A DNA stretch of 64,000 nt from an uncultured Fodinibius sp. Lineage in GTDB: Bacteria; Bacteroidota; Rhodothermia; Balneolales; Balneolaceae. The notes under the pieces were generated by a model. It was not told the DNA's origin. It did not search any database and saw nothing but the letters and a program-made list of their open reading frames with translations. The translations under genes were made by a program, and so were the position numbers. The stretch lies in contig CAJXMW010000002.1 of assembly GCA_913056235.1 (NCBI GenBank), positions 62,001-126,000 on the forward strand. Direction: 5' to 3'. Shown in pieces: positions 37,030-44,901 of this stretch; the first letter of the stretch is position 1; every line of letters begins with the position of its first letter.

Positions 37030-37125
37030 TTTTAAAAAAGTTCTTGTTAACTAAAGATGCCTGACTGTCAGTAAGTTGAAGTATATCGATTTTGAACTGC
37101 ATCTTAGCACTGCAGCACGCAAAGT

Positions 37126-37920
37126 CTAAACTGCTTCAATTTTGTATCCCTGCTGCTCATCATATTCCGTAAGATTAAACAGGGGATGATGGGAGTCGTG
37201 ATACCCCATCACCGTGTACTGCTCTTCATAGGCTTTTTGAGTGAGTTCTTTACGGGCTTTCATACTCTGATCGGCGTCAAAATCGTATTTGGCCGCGAAC
37301 TTGCGATTGACCTCGCCGCGTGTGGCCAGCACATCGCCCGCCATCATATATTTCTGTTTACCATCATCAAAAAGAAGAACTTGCGAAAACTCAGTGTGTC
37401 CGCCAATCTTTTTGACGGCAATTTCGGGATAGGGCTGATCCTCATCATCGAGAAACTGTAGATCTGCTTTGGCATCGAGGAAATGAACAAATTCCGTCTT
37501 TTCATCATCGTAGTACTCGTCCATTTCTATCACTTTATGCCACTCATTACCCGAAACCCAGATCTGGGCATCGGGAAAAGTGAGTTCCCAGAACCCATTG
37601 GAACGGCCGGCCAGCCCGCCAATATGATCGTAATGTAGGTGACTGGCAAAGATATCGGTGATGTCGTATTCCGTAAGACCCAATTGATCAAGATTCTCCT
37701 TAATCGTATCAGTGCTGGTATCTTCACCAAAGTCGCCGATGCCTACATCAAATAGGATATTTTTGTCGCCGGATTGAATCAGGAAAGGATTCAGTGAAAT
37801 TTTAAGGGCTCCTTCGGCTGGTGGGTCGTCACGGTCTATGCGATTAAATTTTTTGTCTAGGCCAACGCTGAATGTCCCTTCGTACAAGGGATGGGCAATA
37901 GTATCAGTTTGGATCTTCAT
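37126..37920 (-). CDS. MBL-fold metallohydrolase
   Basis: This 264-residue metallo-beta-lactamase-fold protein carries the metal motif HLHYDHIGG (HxHxDH), preceded by ILFDVGIGDFGED. Later metal ligands are the His in KIGGHTEFSQV and the Asp in MMAGDVLAT, with a final His in YHDSHHPLF. No signal peptide is seen, so it is cytoplasmic. The arrangement resembles AHL-lactonase-like and general lactonase/hydrolase members; the substrate is not determined. It lies downstream of phoH on the same strand. Confidence 0.85.
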   Translation of the reverse strand: MKIQTDTIAHPLYEGTFSVGLDKKFNRIDRDDPPAEGALKISLNPFLIQSGDKNILFDVGIGDFGEDTSTDTIKENLDQLGLTEYDITDIFASHLHYDHIGGLAGRSNGFWELTFPDAQIWVSGNEWHKVIEMDEYYDDEKTEFVHFLDAKADLQFLDDEDQPYPEIAVKKIGGHTEFSQVLLFDDGKQKYMMAGDVLATRGEVNRKFAAKYDFDADQSMKARKELTQKAYEEQYTVMGYHDSHHPLFNLTEYDEQQGYKIEAV

Positions 37921-37996
37921 AGTTATAACGTATCAAGTTTAGTGCTGGGAGACAACAGTAAGGAGTTCGTGAATAGAACATGAGAACTCCTTAAAA

Positions 37997-38929
37997 TTAT
38001 TTCTCATTTTTGTTCTCGTACTTGTCGTAGGCCTCAATAATATCGCGTACCAGTTTGTGGCGAACAACATCGTTTTCATCGAGATACACAAACGAAATGC
38101 CATCAATTCCTTTAAGGATATCCTGAATGGAAATAAGACCTGATTTATGTCTGCGTGGGAGGTCAGTCTGGGTGATATCACCCGTAATAATAGCTCGACT
38201 GTTATAGCCAATACGTGTCAAAAACATCTTCATCTGCATGTTGGTGGTATTCTGCGCCTCATCCAGAATTACAAATGCATTATTGAGTGTGCGTCCACGC
38301 ATGTAGGCTAAGGGCGCAATCTCAATGATGTTTTTGGCAATATTGAGTTCCAGTCGATCGTGTTCAATCATATCCTCAAGTGCATCATAAAGCGGACGAA
38401 GGTAGGGATCAATCTTTTCGCGCAGGTCGCCGGGCAGAAAACCGAGCGTTTCACCGGCTTCTACAGCGGGACGAGCCAGTACAATTTTTTTCACTTTTTG
38501 TTCCTTGAGAGCCTTCACAGCCAGTGCAACAGAGGTGTAGGTTTTTCCAGTTCCTGCCGGACCAATGGTAAAGACAATATCGTTGACTGCTGATTCCTTG
38601 ACAATCTGCTTTTGACCCGGGGTTTTGGCTTTGATCGCATCGCCGGTATGTGTATTCAGGATAAAGTCACCAGACACATTGATATCGCGAAGCGGATTAT
38701 GTTGCTCCGGTTCCCGATCGCTTTTTTTGAGGGCCAGTACGGTATCTACATCGCTGTCGGTAAGATCTCCGTTACGTTTTGCCATGCTTTCGAGCTCTGA
38801 AAAAATTTCGATAAGCTCGTTACAATCTTCTTCGGCACCCTCCATTTTGATGCTGCTGCCCCGGGCGGTAAGCTTGGTCTCAGGGTAGGCCTCATCCAGC
38901 TTTTTGAGATGTTCATCGCCAAATCCCAA
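37997..38929 (-). CDS. phoH: PhoH-family ATPase
   Basis: This PhoH-like P-loop protein has an N-terminal KH-like region, Walker A GPAGTGKTYT, the VEAGETLGFLPGDLREK segment and Walker B FVILDEAQNTT, then the GDITQTDLP motif. PhoH proteins are RNA-associated ATPases of uncertain cellular role. The first conventional start codon in frame is the TTG at 38929, used here. Homology clearly continues upstream of it: the frame encodes TYQIEDVEPVLI before GFGDEHL, matching the N-terminus of Bacteroidota PhoH proteins. A non-AUG start, best the ATC at 38995-38993 with GAGG six bases before it, would add 22 residues (see findings). Confidence 0.92.
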   Translation of the reverse strand: MGFGDEHLKKLDEAYPETKLTARGSSIKMEGAEEDCNELIEIFSELESMAKRNGDLTDSDVDTVLALKKSDREPEQHNPLRDINVSGDFILNTHTGDAIKAKTPGQKQIVKESAVNDIVFTIGPAGTGKTYTSVALAVKALKEQKVKKIVLARPAVEAGETLGFLPGDLREKIDPYLRPLYDALEDMIEHDRLELNIAKNIIEIAPLAYMRGRTLNNAFVILDEAQNTTNMQMKMFLTRIGYNSRAIITGDITQTDLPRRHKSGLISIQDILKGIDGISFVYLDENDVVRHKLVRDIIEAYDKYENKNEK

Positions 38930-39065
38930 AATGAGAACAGGTTCAACATCCTCAATTTGGTAGGTCTCGTTAGTGATAGTAGATTGGTCTGCGATAGACT
39001 TCCTCGTTTTTTTAGTTAATTATGAATCTAAAAATAAGGAAATTCTATGAAGATTTCGTAAAGCG

Positions 39066-39752
39066 TTATACCATTGTGCCTTTGCCAGCCTGGGCTTTTT
39101 CCCTGAGGTTTTCAATGCGTTTAGGGATGTTCTTGGCGTTAAAAACGGCACTTCCTGCAACCAGTACATCGGCTCCGCTACTGACAACCTTAGAAATATT
39201 ATCGAGATTTACGCCGCCATCAACTTCGATGAGGAAGCCGGCCCCCAGTTCATCGCGCATTTTGCGGAGTTTTTGCAGCCGCCCATAGGTGTGCTCAATA
39301 AAAGATTGTCCTCCAAAACCGGGATTGACGCTCATTACCAGCACTAAATCCACGATATCTAAAACGGGTTCAATGGCCTGCAAAGAGGTAGCAGGATTAA
39401 GCGCAACGCCGGCGGTAATGCCTTGCTGATGAATATTCTGAATAGTGCGGTGCAGGTGGGGGCAGGTTTCCTGGTGCACGGTGATCTGGTTCGCCCCCAC
39501 ATCGGCAAATGCTTCAATATATTGATCGGGTTTTTCGATCATCAAATGGACATCTAAAAATGCCTCAGTGCAGCTACCGGCCGCTTCCACAAACTTGGGT
39601 CCAAAACTGATATTAGGTACAAAATGGCCGTCCATAATGTCACAGTGCAGCCATTTGGTATCAGCTTGGTTACATTTTTCAATTTCTTCGCCGAGCTTGG
39701 TATAGTCGGATGCCAGCAGCGAAGGTGCTAAAATTGGTAGTTTAAAATCCAT
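39066..39752 (-). CDS. rpe: ribulose-phosphate 3-epimerase
   Basis: This 228-residue TIM-barrel enzyme interconverts D-ribulose 5-phosphate and D-xylulose 5-phosphate in the pentose phosphate pathway. Motifs: APSLLASDYTKLGEEI, HCDIMDGHFVPNISFG (metal His/Asp), DVHLMIEKP (metal His), VMSVNPGFGGQSF (phosphate loop), and EVDGGVN (catalytic Asp). Length is typical. It follows the PASTA gene by 6 nt and is probably cotranscribed. Functionally it also links AraD product to ribulose 5-phosphate, but it is a housekeeping copy by context. Confidence 0.96.
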   Translation of the reverse strand: MDFKLPILAPSLLASDYTKLGEEIEKCNQADTKWLHCDIMDGHFVPNISFGPKFVEAAGSCTEAFLDVHLMIEKPDQYIEAFADVGANQITVHQETCPHLHRTIQNIHQQGITAGVALNPATSLQAIEPVLDIVDLVLVMSVNPGFGGQSFIEHTYGRLQKLRKMRDELGAGFLIEVDGGVNLDNISKVVSSGADVLVAGSAVFNAKNIPKRIENLREKAQAGKGTMV

Positions 39753-39758
39753 GTTTGA

Positions 39759-40580
39759 TTAGTTGTTCGTAGTGTCAGGACTTGCAACGTTTGCGGTGTC
39801 GATAATAGCCCCGGATTCAACTTCTTCCTTTACTTCAAAGCGTTCAGAGATAATAAGCTTCAGTGTGGTTCCTTCTACAACCTGATCTTTGTCGGGCTCA
39901 TAATTTAGAATCACATTTGGTGGCACATCTTTGCTGGGTTCATACCGAAAACCGCCGATTCGGAGACCCGCCTTTTGTAATTTCTGCTGTGCCTCAGCCA
40001 GCCGTAGTCCTTTGATGTTGGGAATATCAACCATCTTTTCGCCCAGTCCATCGCTGACGGCTAGATCCACAGCGGTACCCTTGGGAACTTCTTTGCCGGG
40101 CGGTATCGATTGACGTAGCACCCGACTTTTAAAACGGGCCGATACGAAACTGACGGTGCCCACATGCAGGCCATAGTTCTGCAACTGTATTTGGGCGTTC
40201 CGTTTCGACAGGTCTATCACTTTAGGCACTTTTACTGTGGGGTTTGAAACCGTGTTTACCGTTAAATATACCTTGCGATTTGGCTTCACAATTTCTGCCG
40301 GCGCCGGTGTTTGATCAATCACATAATCAGCGGGATAAGCAGAGTTGGAGCGGCGTTCGGCCACTTTATAGCGCAGACCGTAAGTAGTGAGACGCTGCTG
40401 GGCCTCCTCTAGCGAAACCTGGGAAATATCCGGGACAGTCACGCCTTCATCGTAGTTGGTATAGGCTGGCATAACGACGAAATCGAGCAACATCAGCACA
40501 ACGCCCACCAGCACGCCCAGGCCAACCAGGGTGTAATAAAATTTTCTATTGGTAAGTAAGGCTTTTATCTGATTCCACAT
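39759..40580 (-). CDS. membrane-anchored PASTA-domain protein
   Basis: This 273-residue protein has one N-terminal transmembrane helix (about residues 14-36, YYTLVGLGVLVGVVLMLLDFV) and three PASTA repeats in the periplasm: VTVPDISQVSLEEAQQRL, VKVPKVIDLSKRNAQIQL and VDIPNIKGLRLAEAQQKL. No kinase or penicillin-binding domain is attached. PASTA domains bind peptidoglycan fragments or act as spacers. In Bacteroidota such stand-alone PASTA proteins are common but poorly understood. The gene lies between the DUF5683-like gene and rpe. Confidence 0.9.
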   Translation of the reverse strand: MWNQIKALLTNRKFYYTLVGLGVLVGVVLMLLDFVVMPAYTNYDEGVTVPDISQVSLEEAQQRLTTYGLRYKVAERRSNSAYPADYVIDQTPAPAEIVKPNRKVYLTVNTVSNPTVKVPKVIDLSKRNAQIQLQNYGLHVGTVSFVSARFKSRVLRQSIPPGKEVPKGTAVDLAVSDGLGEKMVDIPNIKGLRLAEAQQKLQKAGLRIGGFRYEPSKDVPPNVILNYEPDKDQVVEGTTLKLIISERFEVKEEVESGAIIDTANVASPDTTNN

Positions 40581-40610
40581 AAGCTAAAAATACAGTTCTT
40601 GGACGAGTTC

Positions 40611-41534
40611 TTAAAAATGAAATTTCAGCGAAAAGGTGCGTTCGGGATTCAGCAAGCTGGTTTCAGCTTCCAGGCGGTTGTTTTTAATTCTGACCGTGAG
40701 GAATGCATCAAACGCTGACACAATATGGTTTAGTATAATAAGCGACACCATGTTCCCGGCTAAGCGGTAACTGTCGTTAAATTTCTCAGCCAAGTTGGAA
40801 CCTCGCAAAAAATTGAACGGCATGTCGGAGCCGTCCCAACTAAGTTGATACCGGCTGTCCAGCGTGTTGCCATCGCGATCCTGTCCGAAATCATTCCACC
40901 CTGCACCATACTGGTAGTACTTGCTGATCAGCTCATAGTACTGTTGAGAACCATAATCCGGCATCTCATGCGAAAACTCGTTGACAATTCCACGATCGGC
41001 ATAGACAAAAGGGGTGTTGCGTTCCACTTTACGCAGCAATTCGATATCGACTTTATTCCAGTCCTCTTCGGGATTATAGGCAGCTGTTGCCCCGCTAACT
41101 TCGTTTCGCAGCTCATCAATATACTGGTTCGATAAGTTGTTCTGCTCGTGATAATCGACCAGCCACTGGGCATAGTTTACGACACTCCAGTTATTATTGG
41201 CAAACTGTTCATAGCGGCGCTGTTCGGCCTCCGCATCTCGATAACTTTTGATATGAACTCCAAGCAGTACGGCTTCAGCAACAAAGTATAGACCGGCGCG
41301 CAGCCATTTGTTGTTAGCTGCTTGGCCGCTGCCCGGAATGATTGCTGAACTCAGTAGCGCATATCCTGATTTTTCTCGCAATGGCTGATAAAAAGGCTCA
41401 GATTGTGCGTAGTTTATTTTGGGTTTTAAATCCTCAAGGCTGATTTCATCAGCTACAGGCTGCCCAGTCTGAGCAATCGCTGTAGTCAACAGGGCGACCA
41501 GCAAAATGATTGTTGTAATTCCTTTTTTAATCAT
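40611..41534 (-). CDS. DUF5683-like envelope protein of unknown function
   Basis: I start at the ATG at 41534 (MIKKGITTIILLVALLTTAIAQ); ATGs at 41546 and 41555 are also in frame but lengthen the n-region. The ~307-residue exported protein has a hydrophobic segment typical of DUF5683 (SSAIIPGSGQAANNKWLRAGLYFVAEAVLLG, quoted in part: IIPGSGQ..AGLYF), a charged middle (YRDAEAEQRRYEQFANNNW), a second hydrophobic stretch (LAGNMVSLIILNHIVSAFDAF) and a beta-rich C-terminus ending FSLKFHF. It may form a small envelope assembly. The start overlaps the end of the barrel-peptidase gene by 8 nt, which ties it to that unit. Confidence 0.8.
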   Translation of the reverse strand: MIKKGITTIILLVALLTTAIAQTGQPVADEISLEDLKPKINYAQSEPFYQPLREKSGYALLSSAIIPGSGQAANNKWLRAGLYFVAEAVLLGVHIKSYRDAEAEQRRYEQFANNNWSVVNYAQWLVDYHEQNNLSNQYIDELRNEVSGATAAYNPEEDWNKVDIELLRKVERNTPFVYADRGIVNEFSHEMPDYGSQQYYELISKYYQYGAGWNDFGQDRDGNTLDSRYQLSWDGSDMPFNFLRGSNLAEKFNDSYRLAGNMVSLIILNHIVSAFDAFLTVRIKNNRLEAETSLLNPERTFSLKFHF

Positions 41535-44500
41535 TGTTGAGGACATCAAAGTCAAAGGTTAAGCCAAAGTGAAAAAGGAATTCGCGACCGTACTGTACGC
41601 TGCCACTTGAGGAGGTAATAAATTCATCCGGTAAATTAACATCAAATTTATTGAATCCATAAGAACCGCTTACGAATAGCTTGAGCGGGAAAAGATAGTA
41701 GCTGTTGAATGCAAAGCGCATCTCGGCGCCGGCTCCGGTCTTAAGATTGTCACCAATATTGAGCGGCCCATTCCAGCCGTTACCGGTTTCGGCAAAGAGG
41801 CGAAGATATAGTTTGTCCAGCGTGTGGCGGCCAATTTGCTGGTTGATGCGCGGTAGCAGGGGGAAAGTGTAGGAGAGCTGAGCCATGGCTGTGGTGTTAC
41901 CGCCAATAGCAAAATAGGGGTAGCTGCGCATGCCGGTAAAGCCACCAATATAATCAAGGTAAAAGAAATCTTCGGGGTTATTTAGGTAACTAAATCCGCG
42001 TCCATACAAGTTAAGAGCAGATTTCCCACCCAGTGGATAGCCCCAGCGTACACTTGTCTCTATCGACTGATTTTTTACTGATTCATAAACCGGCGATAGG
42101 GCACCATCTTCAATTTCGTATTCCTCGAGAAGTTTGTTGGGCTCATAGGTGTAGCGAAGCGATGTCCGCAGGCCGATGGGGGCTACATCGGAGTTGGGAT
42201 AGGGCAGAAAATTCTCATAAACGTAAGCAGCTGTTAACGTGGTACCGCGGAAATACTCAGATGAAGAAGAAGGAATAAACTGATCAAGTTCCCGAGAAAA
42301 GAAGCCGTCTGTTTGCACCCGATAGGGGCTGTATCCGGCGCCGAGCTCCACCATGGTGTTATCGTTGATTTTACTTCTCAGGAATAAGTCCGCCTCCCAG
42401 ATGGTATAGGCGATATCAGCGTTGGTGGTATCGGGCAAGCAGGAGGTGCAGGGAAATTCTTCGACAGACAGACCGTCGGAAACATTGCGGCGCAGGTTGT
42501 AGAGCTCAAGCGATATTGTGGGCGACCACCGTTTTTCAATAAAAGGCAGTCCCTGGTATTCCATTGTCAAAAAGAGATCACGGTCGAGATCGGTCAACCG
42601 GCTGGGAGAAAAGAAATCGCCGATACCGTTGCTCGGCTTGGAAGCAAGCCCAAACATGGCCCCGCCAAAAATATTGAGTCGTCCCGTTACTTCGCGGGAG
42701 GTAAAGTAGGTACCAAGTTTCATATCCCGCAACAGGTTTTCGCCCAGCTGTCCAAACTTGCCGGCTGTCAACAGCCGTCCATTGCCACCATTTTTGCGGG
42801 TATAATTGTCAAAACGAACGACCGGATAGAAACTAAAACTGGTGTATGTATTTTCGTGGGGACGTAATGTGGTATTTGAGTTGTTATCACCTGGATAGTG
42901 TAACACCAGCGAATCAGCGCGGCCCAGGTTTTGGATTCGGGATTCTGAAATAGTATCGATATTATCGAACGCCGGGTGGGAGCCAAGTGCCTGCTGGTTT
43001 GGCACCTTAAATATTTGCAACTGCTCTCGCTGGTAACGTGAACTCGTCCCTGACATGGGCTCTGTTTTTAAAATATCAATGGAAGATATTTTATAGCCAC
43101 TGGCCTTGAACTCAGCGAAATAAAGCGTATTGCCTTGTTTGTGAGGCATAAAAGCTCCGCCAAGCACACTTGTGAGCTTTTGCGGCCTGGGATCCTGCTG
43201 CCGGAGCGAGAGCCGGTAGATGTTGAAAATACCATCGGGATCGGATGCATAATACAAATAGTCTCCTTGCTGATCGATATAAGGGTCACGGTAATCAGTC
43301 AACGAGTCTTTTAATACGGCTTCCACTTCGCCAGAGTTATAATTGTACCGGTAGATATTGCGAGTGTTGGCATCCGACTGTGAAAAGTAAATCACTTGTC
43401 CGCTGGGATGCCAAGCAGGCGTATAGACCTGTTGGCCATCGGCAAAATTCGTTAGTTTCGTTATTTCCGAAGTCTTGGGATTGACTGCCACAAGGTTTGT
43501 TGTGCCTTGTGATTCCTTTATAGCTACAAGCTTATCAGCAGATGGGTGCCAAGCAGGAGACGACAATCGCTGGCTATTAGTAAGTCGACGTTCATTTTCA
43601 CTTTTTAGATCATAAATAAATAGATCATTGTATTGCTCCCCGTATTTGTTGAGCTTCTGCCGGCTGAAGGCAATAGCTTGCTCGTCAGGCGCAAAGGAGT
43701 ATGTTGATTGAATACGTTTAATAATTGGATCCTGCCCATACGCTGCTCCCATATTAAGGCCGGAGGTGTGGATTTTACCGAGATCTATGCTTTGTGCTAT
43801 GGTGCTGTCTCCGCGATCTTCAACAAAAAGCTGTGTTTGGGCTGACCGGTATTTTTTGTTTGATAGATAGGCCAGTTTGCCGCCAGAGGGGGACGTCTTG
43901 GGATAAAAGTTAAAAAATCCGGCTGACTGAACGGGATTTGTTTTGGTGAAATCCAGCGCCTCGGTAGCTTCTTGATAGGTAGATGTGGAACGTTGTAAAA
44001 ACGCATCAAACAGTTGTTTCCCGGAGCTCCCGGTTGTTTCCTCGAGTGCTTCATCAACTGTAAAAGTTCCTGATTGTCCCAGTGCTTTAGAAAGTTCAGG
44101 CAAGATTCCTTCTCCAAACTTATCCACTAAAAAGGAGGTAAAGGCAAAGCCCTGGTTGTATATTTGTTCACGCTGCAGGGCATTTTTCGAGCCGAATATG
44201 CCCATCTCTTCAAAGCCAATTGGAGAGCCGGAAAGCATCGCCGTTCGCAGTAGCATATCGCGGTGCGAATCCCAGTAGTCGTGATATATGTTGCTTCGCT
44301 GGTATTGGGATACTCCCTCGGCCAGCCATGCCGGCACGTTGATGGAGGCAAAGGGATAGGTAATAAGTCCCTTGGGATAGCCGTACAGCACATCGGGTCG
44401 CCGTACATCTGAATAGGAGAGCCATTGAAAATAAATAGCTGGAATTCGCCGGTTTTTCTTCATAGCCACCTGCAACTGCACGATATGTATAAATTCGTGG

Positions 44501-44901
44501 GTGATGACATCCCAAAGCCAATCATGGGTTCCGCGGAGGGAGGTGTTGAGCGAGGGCACCCAGATCTCAATCTGATTATCGAAGAAATAGGCGGCGCCAT
44601 TTGAGTAGTCTTGGCGGTCGTTGAGTACGATGTTGGTTTTGGTATCCGGTTCGTGGTTATAGAGGTTCGTAATCTGCGGATATATTTGCTCGGCAATACG
44701 GCTGGTGAGCTGGGCAGACCGGTTGTTACCTTTTTGAAAGTGCACGTTGAAATGTTCACTCTCGATGGTGTACCATGGGATATGATTCTGCGGATAACTA
44801 TAGAGCGAGGGTGAGAGTTGTCCATAGCTAAACAGGGGCAGACAGAGTAATCCCCACAGGATTAACAAGAGGCCGATATATCGGTTTGGCTTTAAGATCA
44901 A
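41527..44901 (-). CDS. metallopeptidase / PD40 propeller / outer-membrane barrel fusion
   Basis: This 1,124-residue exported protein starts at TTG (44901), inside the TTGA that holds the stop of the upstream gene; no other start precedes the signal peptide. Residues ~40-260 form a gluzincin-like peptidase (peptidase-MA type): H135-E-F-I-H139 and a downstream AWLAEGVSQY Glu. Residues ~330-640 contain TolB-like PD40 repeats (FSPDEQAIAFSRQ-like, SSPAWHPSADKLV, YTPAWHPSGQVIYFS, DPYIDQQGDYLYYAS). The C-terminal ~420 residues are a beta-barrel resembling the Omp85/surface-antigen type (LSYTFPLLPRINQQ, GAGAEMRF, ending FGLTFDFD). It would therefore expose a peptidase and propeller from an outer-membrane anchor. 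Substrate unknown. Confidence 0.82.
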   Translation of the reverse strand: MILKPNRYIGLLLILWGLLCLPLFSYGQLSPSLYSYPQNHIPWYTIESEHFNVHFQKGNNRSAQLTSRIAEQIYPQITNLYNHEPDTKTNIVLNDRQDYSNGAAYFFDNQIEIWVPSLNTSLRGTHDWLWDVITHEFIHIVQLQVAMKKNRRIPAIYFQWLSYSDVRRPDVLYGYPKGLITYPFASINVPAWLAEGVSQYQRSNIYHDYWDSHRDMLLRTAMLSGSPIGFEEMGIFGSKNALQREQIYNQGFAFTSFLVDKFGEGILPELSKALGQSGTFTVDEALEETTGSSGKQLFDAFLQRSTSTYQEATEALDFTKTNPVQSAGFFNFYPKTSPSGGKLAYLSNKKYRSAQTQLFVEDRGDSTIAQSIDLGKIHTSGLNMGAAYGQDPIIKRIQSTYSFAPDEQAIAFSRQKLNKYGEQYNDLFIYDLKSENERRLTNSQRLSSPAWHPSADKLVAIKESQGTTNLVAVNPKTSEITKLTNFADGQQVYTPAWHPSGQVIYFSQSDANTRNIYRYNYNSGEVEAVLKDSLTDYRDPYIDQQGDYLYYASDPDGIFNIYRLSLRQQDPRPQKLTSVLGGAFMPHKQGNTLYFAEFKASGYKISSIDILKTEPMSGTSSRYQREQLQIFKVPNQQALGSHPAFDNIDTISESRIQNLGRADSLVLHYPGDNNSNTTLRPHENTYTSFSFYPVVRFDNYTRKNGGNGRLLTAGKFGQLGENLLRDMKLGTYFTSREVTGRLNIFGGAMFGLASKPSNGIGDFFSPSRLTDLDRDLFLTMEYQGLPFIEKRWSPTISLELYNLRRNVSDGLSVEEFPCTSCLPDTTNADIAYTIWEADLFLRSKINDNTMVELGAGYSPYRVQTDGFFSRELDQFIPSSSSEYFRGTTLTAAYVYENFLPYPNSDVAPIGLRTSLRYTYEPNKLLEEYEIEDGALSPVYESVKNQSIETSVRWGYPLGGKSALNLYGRGFSYLNNPEDFFYLDYIGGFTGMRSYPYFAIGGNTTAMAQLSYTFPLLPRINQQIGRHTLDKLYLRLFAETGNGWNGPLNIGDNLKTGAGAEMRFAFNSYYLFPLKLFVSGSYGFNKFDVNLPDEFITSSSGSVQYGREFLFHFGLTFDFDVLNND

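Noticed and set aside
38746-38955. A small minus-strand ORF starting with ATG (MLNLFSFWDL) as the true start of phoH
   Set aside because: It is in a different frame from PhoH and only overlaps its N-terminus.
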